Assembly (NCBI RefSeq): GCF_037975245.1
Contig: NC_092569.1
Coordinates: forward strand, 6,008,501 to 6,072,500
DNA from: Apostichopus japonicus
Lineage: Eukaryota; Echinodermata; Holothuroidea; Aspidochirotida; Stichopodidae
Length of the DNA: 64,000 nt
Reading direction: 5' to 3'
Positions 36,814-51,800 of this stretch are shown here, piece after piece (positions within the stretch are counted from its first letter, which is position 1; every line of letters starts with the position of its first letter). Below the pieces are notes generated by a model. It had not been told where the DNA came from. It ran no database searches and saw only the letters and a list, made by a program, of their open reading frames with translations. The position numbers and the translations under genes were made by a program.

Positions 36814-39800
36814 CTGAAATTAAAACAAACGGAAACCCTCATTATTATTCACTCGCTGTAAGATTTCTGGAGGGGTGAGGGTGAGGTGGGGGTGGGGGAT
36901 TGTGTTATCATCACACATCAAACATAGGCATATTTGGAGTCAATCTTGTAATATGCAAATTAGGGTGGGTCCAGGTGCAGTCAATTCCTAGTGAATATAT
37001 GCTGATATGCTGTTTGTTTTGAACATGGCAGAACCATTCCAGTAATAATATGCTGATGCAATGAAACATTACTAAACTTGAGACTAGTCTGCATAACTCT
37101 GCAGCTATTACATAATAGACTTACCTGTTCGTTATCTTGCAATTGAAGTTAAACATTGAGCTCTCTTTGATATTTCTCCAGTTCTCGATGACCAATAAAT
37201 ACAAGTTTGTCTTCGGGAGGGCAGTTATGTAGTAATAACCGGACTTACAAGGCCCCGATACGTTGCCAACGAGAAGACCGTTTGGACCTGTAGAAGGAAG
37301 TCACAAACATTTATTCTTTCAAAAAGGTATTTTCTGTTTAATAGGTTGCAAGGCTTAAAGGGACATTCCAGTGGCTAAAGTTGATTGCTTTATAAAAGTG
37401 TTGGAAATTTTCTTCACCTAAAGGTCAACACCATATCCTCATTGTAATGTAAATGTAATGTAAATTAAATCTTCTATAGCGCACTACGCGCGAGGCATCT
37501 GTGCGCTTTACAAACAATCTAGAATATACAATGACATAAAACAGTAAATACAAAAAACAATAAATGCATATACTATATACAGATATACACACGAATATGA
37601 GATCGAAAAACGATTAAAAGCACTGGTGAAGAGTAAAGCGATAAAACAGATTGACTACAAAATCTACAATTTGAATGCTAAAAAGTGAAAATTACAATTG
37701 AAGCTTGAACCTAAAAACCAACACGTTTTTTCATTGCAGTTTCTAAGGCAAATATATGCATTTTTCTCAAATTTGATCGCATTTTGTGAATGCATCGGGC
37801 AACGTAGCAGAGTGAATGATGTCATCATCGCAGCAATTCAGCAGAAAATATGTTGATTTTTCTTTATAATATTCAACTTCAAATAATATTCAAAAAGCAA
37901 AATAATATTCCTACCAAAGAAAAGGTTGAATTTGGATGAAATTCTACATACAGAGAACGATGACAGTTATGCAAACATTGTAAACGTAACAGGTTTCAAG
38001 GATGAATCGACTCAAAGGCTATGATAGGAAAATAAAATATTATGAAGAACGATTGTCATTAAGACATCACAGACGCCCCTACAGTGATCCACTCCAGGGA
38101 AGAATCAACCGTATCTTGAATGTGTTAAAGTAAGTTGGCCTGACGTTTCCATCCTAGCAGGATCTTCTTCAAAGGCTAAATGACAAGTAACAGTAACAGA
38201 AGGGACAAAAACATGCACAGAATACAGACAGGTTAATGAGCATGGTGTACACAAAGTCTTAGATGTAAAGGGGATTAGTAGACAAGGGATGGAGAGAAGA
38301 AAGCAACAGGGGAAGAGGAGAGGTAGGAGATAAACAGTGGAGGGACAAAGAGAGGATTAAGGGAATGGGGTAGGGAATAAACTGCAGAATTATATTTTGT
38401 CAGTCATTCCACTGAGTAAGGTAACCGAAACCTTAATAGCAAAATATGACTAATTCATCACAATGACGTAATCACCATAATCATCTGCAAATGTTTATAG
38501 CAACCTTGTAACTAAATGGTATATACTTATTGTATTAATATAAGTAAAACATGTAATAAAAGTAGCTACTAATGGTTAATGTAATATAATTAAGTAAGCC
38601 TAAAAAATATAAAAACATGTTTAAATATAAACCTTGGCCATTTAAGGAAACATTGCAGAAATTAAAAAAAAAAGAAAATTTTGGTTTGTTCCAAATTATT
38701 CCTAGTTAGAAGACCGTACTGTAATGTTAGACATCCCAGCTGGGCGATCGTATGCGTTGAAGAACCACTTATCAACACTATATTATAGTTCATACTGTCA
38801 GAAGTTACACGTAATTTCAAGATCCCAACACTTTTCAAGTTCTGTTTCGTTGATGTTTTTCGCATGGTAAGTAATTAAGCAATAAAGAACAAAAATGTGA
38901 ATCTAACAGATAAAACCGTTTCTTGAGTTAGCAAAATGATAATGAGATAGTTTTCAGTTAGTAGTGAAAAATGTATCTTTTCTATACATGAGTCATATCT
39001 TCTGCCACGGGACAATCCCTTTAATTATATATCCGACAAAAAGTATTTGAAACAAGCGGTTTCCCTATAATGTAATCAAGAAAGAGACCTAAAGTGGACA
39101 CAATCAGATGCTCCCATTAAGGAAGTTGTTAACCTGTTTAATCTGTTTGCTTGGTGTCCCCAAGCTTTAATTTTGATGTTTTTGAAACTGTTTCGCCTGC
39201 GAATCTTTGAACGACATGGGCAGGTTTGGATGATCTGCAGTGTAATATTACGACTGTTATACGTTGCAAATTGTTGCTCAGGAAAACTTTATCTTTCATT
39301 TGAAGGCCAAGTATGACACCAATCAATGTATCTCAGTATATATGACTTATTACCCATGAATAGACTAGATATAGCCAATCAATGTTTCATATTTTTTTTG
39401 ACTATTTTTACTTCACTTGAAACTTCCAAGAAGTGACCTTAGGTCAAAACTGTCTTTATGCCACCATCCAATATCTATGATTTATTTCCTTTATATCTTT
39501 ACAATTTCCTGTATTAGTCTGCAGTCTTGCATTTCATCCATCCAAACCATTGCCGGACAAAAAGTCTTAGGTAGAAATCTGATATTTGAGGTGAATTTTG
39601 TTATTTGTACCTTATAGTGAAAAATGGCTCTTCAAACTGCCTGCCCATGGTCAATCCAGTAATACAATATCTTCAGGGTACCACTTCAAATAACAGATGG
39701 CATAAATAGCTACGTAAACTGGAAAATGAAGATACCCTTCATCGCATAATAATAATCAAAGGAAGGAACGAGTAGGTCCTAGCAGGCGCGTAGTGAGGAA

Positions 39801-42800
39801 TTTGCCAAGGGCGAACCTGTAGACAAACTATCAGAGCCGTAGATTCAGCATTGAAAACTATCTAAGTGTAGCGCCACGATGGGTCGGCGCGAAGCGTACA
39901 AGAAAATTTTGGCTGAAAATGCCTCCCAGATCGCTGAAAATGGCACTTCCCAGGCCTTGTAAGTTGCATCTAAGCCTTTTCTATTTTGAATATACTAGCG
40001 ATATCATGAAAACGTACAAACAAATATGCTCAAGGGGGGGTGGTCGCCCCTTCGTCCCCCCCTTGGCTACGCGCCCGGATCCTAGCCAGTGGTAGGTCAT
40101 GTGACCGTTCGACATTGCATCTTGTGAAGCATGCAATCGTGCATTCTTTGTGAGGGGATTGACCCAATAGTATGGTCCCCGAATAGTTTTGTCGGTTTTG
40201 AAGATATCTTAATGATACATATCTTTGTAGTATTAAAATTAGAGATTATTTTTAGTTGACTAATGCTTGTATTTTCAAAGTAAAGATAAATATAAACCAT
40301 AAGAACACTTTGGCATGATACATGCATTATACATGGAAAACCCTGTCCAGACCAGTTTTCCTGTTCAAGAGCTAAATATAGCTGCAGGTTGAGTAATTTC
40401 AATGTTGAACATGGTATTCCATTATTATATTTGATCGACACATGAGGAGAATCTGTTAGACATTGTCATAATCTTACACAATAGGAACAAACAAACATTC
40501 CAAATACCATGAATTGATCATTACATTGTGTCCCTAGGAAAGGCACATTATCTCCATTGCCATCCCTTCACCCAGGTGTATAAATGGGCACCTGTGAGAT
40601 CAACTGTCAGTTGGGAGCTGTATAGCTGCTGTCAAGTGGAGGGATTGTCTCTATGTTTGACAGGTTATCGTTGACCAGGGTAATATTGTGATGCGCCTTG
40701 AGCACCATTATCGGTGGATATGTCTGCGCTTTATAAATCCTCAATATTATTATAATAAAATAATAAAAAATAAATAATAAACAAATCAACAAAATAAAAT
40801 GAAATGAAATAAAATAAAATAAATAATAAAAAAATAAATAAAAAATAAAAAATTATTGAAATAAGTTGGTTTTAGTGATGTCCATGGTCATTAAGGGGGG
40901 AGGGGGTGTAGGGAGGGACCAGTCTGCACCAGAGTAACCTGTTTGTCGCTGAACGGTCAAAATGCCTATGTACAGTAATATGTCCAATCAATTTGCATCG
41001 GTTTTGTGCACCATCATTCCTTCTGAAGATCCATTGTTCAACCACAGTAATATGATATGGTTTCTATTCCATCTGTGGGAGGTTATGTAGAAGAATAATT
41101 TTTTCTTTCCTGTGTTTGTGTGCTTTATTTTGCAACAATGGCATTTCATCACAAACAGAACATTTGTATATAAAGAGTTGTTCACAAACATTAACCAAAC
41201 AAGAGCAAAGTTCACAATACATAAGAATGCATCATCACCTGAACTAAATCTATTTTTAAACAGATGAACTGTACCAATGAAACAGAACACCTTTTTAGAT
41301 GGTTTGAGCCAAACTAAATCTATTTTTAAACAGATGAACTGAACCATTGAAACAGAAAACCTCTTTAGCTGGTTTTTAGCCGAACTAAATCTAGTTTTAA
41401 ACAGATGAACTGTACCATTGAAACAGAACACCTCTTTAGATGGTTTGAGCTGTATAAATCGGTCAAAGGTAGAACGACAGCTCACAATGGTCAGGGTAGA
41501 CAAGACTACGATATTCCGGACATTTGAAGACCTACACTGAATAAGATCAGACCATCACAAGGAAACTAATACCTTTAAAATGCCATCAATTAACTGTTCT
41601 GATGGGCAGTCATGGTCAATTAAGTCAACTAGACATGGTTGTCATCTAATGTGAATGAAATCAGCTGACTGTTTCTCTTCAAATACAAAATAGTTTGGAA
41701 ATAAAAGAGAGAAGTTGATCAGCAAACCGCTTGTAATTTTTCACTGTGGGATCTGTTAGAGATATTTACCTACTTGTTGCTAATTGGAGAGAGTCAATGT
41801 TAGCATCAGCCTGTTTGTTTATATGTTTGTTTATCTGTTTGTTATCTCATTTCTCTATTCATTAACAAGTCCTGGTAGTCTTATTATGGTTCTTATTACT
41901 ATCTAGTAGTTTATTGCAACTTTCATTAAATAATCAGGCTTAAATTTAAAGGTTGTCCGATCCTCCATGACGACCAAAAATCAGGTCGGACAACCTAAAA
42001 CCCGGCCTAGGTCGTTCGACGAACGACTTGCCTATTTGCAGTAAGTATTCAACATTTGAACAAACTTGGAAAATCCCTATTCTTTAAAATGCTGCAATGT
42101 ACATGCTGTATTCTGGGCTTACCCTCTGTCTCTGGAAATGATCGCAAACAATTATAGAAATCATTTTTCACTACCAGAGAATTCCCGCAACCCAACATAA
42201 TTAATCATGAGCAGTGTCATATGACACTATAGACACCACATAAAATGTCTAGAACTCTACACTACAGTTCTGTCCAAGATTTGTCGATCTTCGTAAGACT
42301 AGTCACTGAGAGTAAGACTTAATGGCATTGAAGACTCGCCCCAAACCGCGTGCCGTGCTCTGCAAAAGTTAACTTTCCATTGCTTGCAAGTGAAGTTTTC
42401 TGCTTGTATCTACAAAATGCAGACAGTAATGAAACGTGATACCTTGTTATCTTTTACCTATAACTGAGATGTCCATCGCTGCTATGTACACTGTGTTGTG
42501 GGTATTGACGGTAGCTGTATGTATTGACTGTACACTAGAGTCTAATTACCGACGGTAGCAAGCTGTGTGTGTATTTTCTGGGATCGATGGTGGTGTCTAA
42601 CACTTCTGTTACACCTCATTCAAAACTAGGTCAGATTACCGGCATGAGACGTTTCTTTGTGCGCGAGTCTTCACACCCTTTAAGCCTCAGGCGGATAGAC
42701 TAGGCCTGCATAGCCTAACATCACATTACTTACCTAGAAGGCTACATCAATACATTTTAGTATTACTTTAGGGCTCTCGCAAGGCGGCCATTTTATTAAT

Positions 42801-45800
42801 CCAGGTACTTTCATTCGGACAACCAAACAATCCTTGGGACAACCAAATTATGAAGGCAGAGTTGTCCGAAGGACAACTTTAAAATTTTCCTAGAAATGAG
42901 CCCTAATAATGTACTTTAGTTTGTTTGCAAAACACATTTGCATACCAGTTCTCTTAGTATCATCTCATGTCTGTGGTTTTTTATCATACCGTGTTGCTGG
43001 GATCATCTGTCGTGCCACATGATATGGATTCAGTATTTAGACATATCACAAAACTATCGAGTTGTGTTGTAGTTTGGTACTGCAAAATACCCTGATATGG
43101 TTGGTGTATAGACACTTCACAACAAGTACGAGTAACTGTATCCCTCTCTTCCTGTTGAATTATATTCCATACCTGGCACCTCTATGTGTTTCTTGGCTAG
43201 TATATAACTGCATTTACTTCAGTCACATTTATAATATGATTAGACGTTACATTGTGTTACAACAACTTTTTAACTTTTGTTAGAATATATTTTCAGAAAT
43301 TTATCTGACCCGATAAAATCAAGTCTCACACCCTGATTGACCCTAAGAGATCTTCCTACATATCCACATCAAAATGACTGTTAAGTACTGAGTACGCAAC
43401 CATCCAATTTCAAACGCATCCAATTTCAAGGTAGAAAACTGGAATTGAAAATTTTTTAAAAATTAAAAAAAAGGAAGAAAAACAGGATTTTGTGCTGTGG
43501 TAAGTTTCAAGAAAAGTCACCCAAGATAAAAGCCTAGGGATGCAAACCAGACAACTGAACTGATTCAATCTAATCCCCAGTCCCCCCCCCCCTTACATTG
43601 AGACTTTGATCGTATGATCATGATGATATCACATTAAATGTGTGTCACGAGTCCCTTGTAAAGGGAAGAGATACTGTATGCCGTGTTTCCTTGAAAATTC
43701 ATTTGTGGCTGCTTTGTTTCGGAGAGCAAATGGGCCGGCTCACTTCACGAGATCTATCACATTCAAATTGTAACTTTGGTATAAACAGAACCACAAAATG
43801 AATAATTACAAACAGAATAATTTACCGAGGGCACTTTCGTTGACGCTGTAGACCACAATGTCCTGGATACAGCTAAACTTGCTGGAGAAGGAAGGAATGG
43901 GTCCCTTGGTCCTCAAGAAATTATCAGATTCTTCGGGATTCTTGGGAAGTCCTTCCAGAGAGACCTGAGAAACAAACAGAAGGGTCATTGGTTAAGGGAG
44001 GTGAGGAAGACAGAAGTTTCTCGGTAATCGTGTGTGATCATCTTTCCATTCTCCAGCACATTGGTTCCCGGACAACTCCCCCCGGACGAACTCTCCCCTG
44101 GACGATTTCCCCCCGGACGATTCCCACCCGGACAATTGCCAACCCTGAAAATTGCCCCACTATTGCCCTCCAATAGTGCATTGTTTGAAAGAAAAAAATA
44201 TGAAAAACAAAATATGGCATATTTATTCTCTCTCACAAGGTGGCTGACATAACCCAGTCAGCAACAGGACAACTTTTGCTGTACAATGCCAAGTAGGGCA
44301 GAGGAAAACTGGCTATAAAAATACTACTGACCTATGTTGAGTATTTAAGGTGTGATTAAAAACAGAAAAACTTTTATAACTTCTGTAGCAAATCAGTACA
44401 AAACTAATTTGGGCATTTTCTTGTTTGTTTTAATCTCAAGCATAAATATTTCTGTATGAAGAAAATAAAACTGCAGACACAACCAACTCTCTGTAATATT
44501 GGATAATATCAAACAAATTTGAAGAAATAGTACTTACTATTATACTGTGGTAAAATACCTGAACACATCTTGTAATGTAAATACACCAGCTATGTGGTTA
44601 ATCATACTCTTACAAACTGTTAGTACTTTAACAGGAGTGGTGTAAACATTGACAGAGAACACAGTTCTCAGAATCTCTTAAATAAATCAAAACCAGTGAC
44701 TTGCACATACCTTACCAACATGAAAACAACCCCAGACGGCTTCACGATTAGCTACGTATGTTCATTGTATGTATTGTACAAAAGTCATCAATGCTAGTCT
44801 CATTAACTAATCATTCAAAATACAGATTTAGAAGGTGTTTCTGGTGGCTCTAAATTTTGATTGCTTAGCAATGTTGCTGAAAATTGTCTGTAGGGGGAGA
44901 CCCAAACCTTCATAGCATTTTGTATCACAAAGGTATAAATTTTTCAACCTTTTTTTTTTATATTTTGAAAATGCATCTGGCAATAGCAGAATGACTGTTG
45001 TCATCAGGCAAACATTCCAAATATTTCAGGTTTCAAGGATAACTCAAAAAGAAGATGATAATATCCTTAGTAAAGCTTTTGAAGAGCATTTGCCCAGATG
45101 ACATCACAGACCCCCTACTGTGATCAAACTTCCTGGAGTAGTTGAAGGTTTAGCCAGTTAAAATAGAGTTACATTCAATCAAACATCTCTTGAGTTAGGG
45201 ACCAGATATTAAACTTGGGGTTTTCAAATAGCAGTTTGAAATAGTTTCCTTTTCAGTATATAAGTTTCACATTGTCACCAGAAACATCCTTGAAAATATC
45301 AGCATAACAAGGACAACTAGACCAATGGTACCTGATCAATCATAAAAGACAGTGGCGTAGGAAGGTACTTTTGAGTGGGGGGGGGGGCTGAAGACTGATG
45401 GCCGGCCTGGGGGAGGGGTCTACGGGGAGGGGGTGTCCCCCTCCCCTTTGGATTTTTTTTGCATTTCCAGGTGGCCTCAGATGCAATTTGGTGCAATATA
45501 GCACACTTCAACAACCACTCCATTTTGTAAATAATTTTGCATTTTCACCTGGCCTTAGATGCAATTTGGTGCTCCAAATGAGATTTTTTTCTCATTTGGA
45601 AATGAAAAAGGGGATTTCTGACTTGCGAATCGGGGGGGGGGGGGCAGAATGATACTTCCGCCCCCCCCATATTTTTCACTGGGGGGGCTGGGACCCCCCA
45701 GCCCCCCCGGTTCCTACGCCCTTGATAAAAGATAGTCACTCTCCATAACAGAAAACTAACTGAGTGAGTTCATTATTACAGTTTATTAAACTGCACTCAG

Positions 45801-48800
45801 TTGTTTCTGCTGGCAGTGGAGTGTGTAATTTTATACAGTCCTCCAGAGCCGTGATATTTTGAGATTATCAGTCAAACCCTATGCCTGCATATTCTTATCT
45901 CTCAATTACGATACTCCGCTAAATGTTGTGTTCAACAAATCTGATACCTACCCTTGGTGCAGGCTTTGTGATACTGCAGGTGCCCTGGAAATCTATCTGT
46001 TCCTTTCGGACAAAGAAGTTATGTTTGTAGATCAGCTCGTGCATGATTTCTCCCTCCCTGGTTCCGAGAGCGACTCCGTTATAAGCGGCAGTGTTGAGGT
46101 CGCTGACATTCAGGAACACTGGGTCTGTGATGACATTGCCCGAAACATCGAAGAGGTAGCATCTAACAAACGGGAACAAGAGAGAGAAACTATGAAAATA
46201 GCTGGTTTTTTTAAGCAGCAGAATAACTACTTCCCTTATTTTCATCCGATTTAAATGATATTGGTGATACACATTTAACATGCAGGAATCAAGGTTGTAG
46301 CTCCCTTCATAAAGTAATAAGCACAGTGGCAGTAATGTCGACCAGAAGCAAATTCTGCATTTCAGTGCAGACGATGTTGCAAAATTAATCAAAACTTGGT
46401 GCAAATGCAGCAAAAGAGATGACAGCATATCACATTATCTGTTTTATAAAATACTTAATTACGTTTGGCTACCTCCACCCCTAGGATATACCAACTGTTT
46501 GGAGCGTAATGAAGTTAGCAAACGACACTGACCTAGTCTGACAACCTGGTTCACCACTGGGACAGTTGTAATGCTGTCCGCAGGAATAGGGCACATCGGG
46601 GTCTTGCATGATGTTGTAAATCTTCTGATGGAAGTCGGTGTAGAGCAGATCAAGTGAAGTGACCGCCTCGACCTTGACCGATGAACATCTGGTGTGAGTT
46701 GTGTCGCCCGGGGCAACACTCTTGTAGCAGTAACCTAAACAGAATTAAAGCAATATGTAGGGGTTAACTGTGATATAAGAACGATGTTATATTAACACTG
46801 AAGAATCAGATAAAAGTGAAATCATCAAGAAACAGCATATTCTAAGCTCCTATAAAGCGTCCCTTCAGTGTCCCCCGGAGAATATTACACTACTGACACA
46901 AACAGCTGCTAACTTCAATCTGTTTATGTCTCACATTGGAAGCTGTTATCAATTTTAAAGGGACAAGAGTATTACACTACTGACACAAACAACTGCTAGC
47001 TTCAATCTCATTATGTCTCACATAAGAAGCTGTTATCAATGTTAAAGTGACAAGAGATGTTACATAGTACACACAAGCAGCTGCTAGCTTCAATCTCATT
47101 ATGTCTCACATAAGAAGCTGTTATCAATGTTAAAGTGACAAGAGATGTTACACTGCAGACACAAACAGCTGCTAGCTTCAATCTTATTATGTCTCACATA
47201 AGAAGCTGTTATCAATGTTAAAGTGACAAGAGATGTTACATAGTACACACAAGCAGCTGCTAGCTTTAATCTCATTATGTCTCACATAAGAAGCTGTTAT
47301 CAATGTTAAAGTGACAAGAGATGTTACATAGTACACACAAGCAGCTGCTAGCTTCAATCTCATTATGTCTCACATAAGAAGCTGTTATCAATGTTAAAGT
47401 GACAAGAGATGTTACATTGCAGACACAAGCAGCTGCTAGCTGCAATCTCTTCATGACTTACATCAACAGCTGTTATTACCGTTTTCAAGTGTCTATTCTA
47501 TAGCTGCCTATTCTTGGATTAGGTTGACTAAATATCTCTAAATAAAAGTCAACCCATTTTTAAGTAACCAGCATATATGCTACCCACCTGATTGGCAGTC
47601 CTTTGAACTGTGACATTTGCACCCTGGTGGCTTTTTCCCGCTACCCTGGCATTCTTCTTGGGTCACATTTGGCATGCCTTCATACACAGCTTGTGATATG
47701 CTGATGATCTTTCCCACACCAGCGGCGTCCATGTAGGCCATTGACATACTGGTACGATCAGGATTTTTTATCACTCTCTTGTACCATGGTCGTCTGGGGT
47801 AGGGTTAAATAATTAGGGAAAGAAGAGTTCCTCATGATATTGTTTAGTTTGTATTTTTTGAATCATTTGACAGGCAACCAAACTGACGTTTCCTAGTGAT
47901 AAAACCTTATCATTCTTAATCTTGAGGAGGAAAGTTTTCTTAAAATCTTCATAGCATTAAAAAGAAATTATTACTATGCATATGTTTTATTTATATAGAA
48001 TAATCTGATAGGATCCAAACACGAGAAAATATGAAAAAGGCAATACTTGACAACAGCACAGACAATTCTGAATAATTCTTAATAATAATCCTTGATAATA
48101 TGCCTCCTGCCAATCTCAATTACAATCTATTTAGAATTGCTAACATTGCAAAAAGTTACAAATATCAATTCCAAATCGATTAATGTATTCAGCACCCTCT
48201 GCTGAATATGGTCCATCCTCCCTCCCAAGCCACACCCTACCTCTCCAGTGCCCCCCCCTCACCTTCCATTCTCCATCTCCAGTACCCATTCACTCTTTCT
48301 AGTCCCAACCTCCCTTCCATCTTCAGCTCTCCTTTTAGACAAACTCCTCCGCACCCACATGTCCCCTGCCCAGTCACATATTCCCTGCCCAGTCACACCC
48401 TCCCTCCCACCCTCAGTAGATACTACTGCATGACCTATGACATCTTACTTTGTGGGGTCATACACCCCACCCTCAGAAAATACAACTGCACGACCAATGA
48501 CATCTTACTTTGTAGGGTCATACACCCCACCCTCAGTAGATACTACTGCATGACCTATGACATCTTACTTTGTAGGGTCATACACCCCACCCTCAGTAGA
48601 TACTACTGCATGACCGATGACATCTTACTTTGTAGGGTCATACACCCCACCCTCAGTAGATACTACTGCATGACCGATGACATATTACTTTGTAGGGTCA
48701 TACACCCCACCCTCAGTAGATACTACTGCATGACCGATGACATATTACTTTGTAGGGTCATACACCCCACCCTCAGTAGATACTACTGCATGACCGATGA

Positions 48801-51800
48801 CATCTTACTTTGTAGGGTCATACACCCCACCCTCAGTAGATACTACTGCATGACCAATGACATCTTACTTTGTAGGGTCATACACCCCACCCTCAGTAGA
48901 TACTACTGAATGACCGATGACATCTTACTTTGTAGGGTCATACACCCCACCCTCAGTAGATACTACTGCATGACCAATGACATCTTACTTTGTAGGGTCA
49001 TACACCCCACCCTCAGTAGATACTACTGCATGACCAATGACATCTTACTTTGTAGGGTCATACACCCCACCCTCAGTAGATACTACTGCATGACCAATGA
49101 CATCTTACTTTGTAGGGTCATACACCCCACCCTCAGTAGATACTACTGCATGACCGATGACATCTTACTTTGTAGGGTCATACACCCCACCCTCAGTAGA
49201 TACTACTGCATGACCAATGACATCTTACTTTGTAGGGTCATACACCCCACCCTCAGTAGATACTACTGCATGACCAATGACATCTTACTTTGTAGGGTCA
49301 TACACCCCACCCTCAGTAGATACTACTGCATGACCGATGACATCTTACTTTGTAGGGTCATACACCCCACCCTCAGTAGATACTACTGCATGACCAATGA
49401 CATATTACTTTGTAGGGTCATACACCCCACCCTCAGTAGATACTACTGCATGACCAATGACATCTTACTTTGTAGGGTCATACACCCCACCCTCAGTAGA
49501 TACTACTGCATGACCAATGACATCTTACTTTGTAGGGTCATACACCCCACCCTCAGTAGATACTACTGCATGACCTACGACATCTTACTTTGTAGGGTCA
49601 TACACCCCACCCTCAGTAGATACTACTGCATGACCTATGACATCTTACTTTGTAGGGTCATACACCCCACCCTCAGTAGATACTACTGCATGACCGATGA
49701 CATCTTACTTTGTAGGGTCATACACCCCACCCTCAGTAGATACTACTGCATGACCAATGACATCTTACTTTGTAGGGTCATACACCCCACCCTCAGTAGA
49801 ACTACTGCATGACCGATGACATCTTACTATGTAGGGTCATACACCCCACCCTCAGTAGATACTACTGCATGACCCATGACATCTTACTTTGTAGGGTCAA
49901 ACACCCCACCCTCAGTAGATACTACTGCATGACCGATGACATCTTACTTTGTAGGGTCATACACCCCACCCTCAGTAGATACTACTGCATGACCAATGAC
50001 ATCTTACTTTGTAGGGTCATACACCCCACCCTCAGTAGATACTACTGCATGACCTATGACATCTTATTTTGTAGGGTCATACACCCCACCCTCAGTAGAT
50101 ACTACTGCATGACCAATGACATCTTATTTTGTAGAGTCATACACCCCACCCTCAGTAGATACTACTGCATGACCAATGACATCTTACTTTGTAGGGTCAT
50201 ACACCCCACCCTCAGTAGATACTACTGCATGACCAATGACATCTTATTTTGTAGAGTCATACACCCCACCCTCAGTAGATACTACTGCATGACCGATGAC
50301 ATCTTACTTTGTAGGGTCATACACCCCACCCTCAGTAGATACTACTGCATGACCGATGACATCTTACTTTGTAGGGTCATACACCCCACCCTCAGTAGAT
50401 ACTACTGCATGACCGATGACATCTTACTTTGTAGGGTCATACACCCCACCCTCAGTAGATACTACTGCATGACCGATGACATCTTACTTTGTAGGGTCAT
50501 ACACCCCACCCTCAGTAGATACTACTGCATGACCGATGACATCTTACTTTGTAGGGTCAAACACCCCACCCTCAGTAGATATAATACAACACCTAATTAT
50601 ATTCCAGCCATTTGATTGGTCAATTGCTCGTCGATTGCACGCAAAATCCACTCTATTGCATGCTATGATGATAGAACCATGCGTTATACTATTTTGATAG
50701 CACTTTTTTCAATGGTAAGAGAGCAGAGAAACCTGTCTGTTCAAAACAATCTGTTGCATGAGTGCATTTTACATCCAATTATATCCAAATTTGAAGGTGT
50801 TGTATAAAACAAATAATGAATGGTTTCCATTCGTGCAATAGTGCAAATATTTCATTCGTTGAAAGATGTAATTTGTTCCATTCAACTCGGCTGCGCCTCA
50901 TTGAATGGAACATTCCATCTTTCAACTCATGAAATATTTGCACTATTGCACTCATAACCATTCATTATTTGTATACTACTGCATGACCGATGACATCTTA
51001 CTTTGTAGGGTCATAAGCTCTGGAGGACCTATGTCCGGGATATGTCCGGAATACTCCACTCCTACATCCGATGTATGTCCACTTCACTTCCTTCAAGAGA
51101 GGTGAGTTTCTGTTCCTCCAGACCTCCTCGATTTGAGACGTTATCAAAACATCGGCCCTGAGGGAACAAAGAAATTAAAGTTTCAAGTTAGCACTTTTCA
51201 CATTTAAACTGTGCAAATATGACAAACTAGAGAAATGTTCACTACTGCAACTTGGTTTTTATTGCCTCAAATGTACCCTTTTTTTTTTTCTTTTACTCTC
51301 TCTCCATCACCAAGCATCATAATATAATATTTGCATATATTCTGTGACAAAGCAAGCACTAAACAGATTGAAAAAAAACTTTCTGGGGCTTTCACAAGAA
51401 GTTCTTTAATAGAGGTAAGCAGCCACATTTGGATATGTTGAAAGACTAATAGCTACTAGGACTTATTTCCACCTTGGGTAGCAATCCAATTAACAATTTA
51501 AGCTCCTAATAAAATTGACCGACCAACTCAGAAGAGCATTTCAGGTGAGAAAAGTTACAGTATGTTGATGGCACATTACTTTTAGATGGAAAGAACTTGT
51601 ACTGTTTAAAACTTATTTCTATAAGAGCTTTCTAGCTTTGTCTTCAAGCTTGGCTCTGATTGGCTGATATGGTATCATATGACCATACTTGTTATTCTGG
51701 CTATAACTTACGGTAGATTTCATTAACATGATAAAATCCCTGGTAAGGTAACATTTGTGGAGGGTAAAATGAAGATTGATTGTTGCTTGGTGACTAGATT

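Noticed and set aside
40988-41503. 171-codon minus-strand open frame
   Set aside because: Formed mainly by the 72-bp tandem repeat in an intron; no family motif.
48208-50615. Three long plus-strand open frames (233, 300 and 268 codons) with a 20-residue repeat
   Set aside because: They are a by-product of the 60-bp array whose length is a multiple of three. The array lies antisense in an intron and no start or splice context or homology supports a protein.
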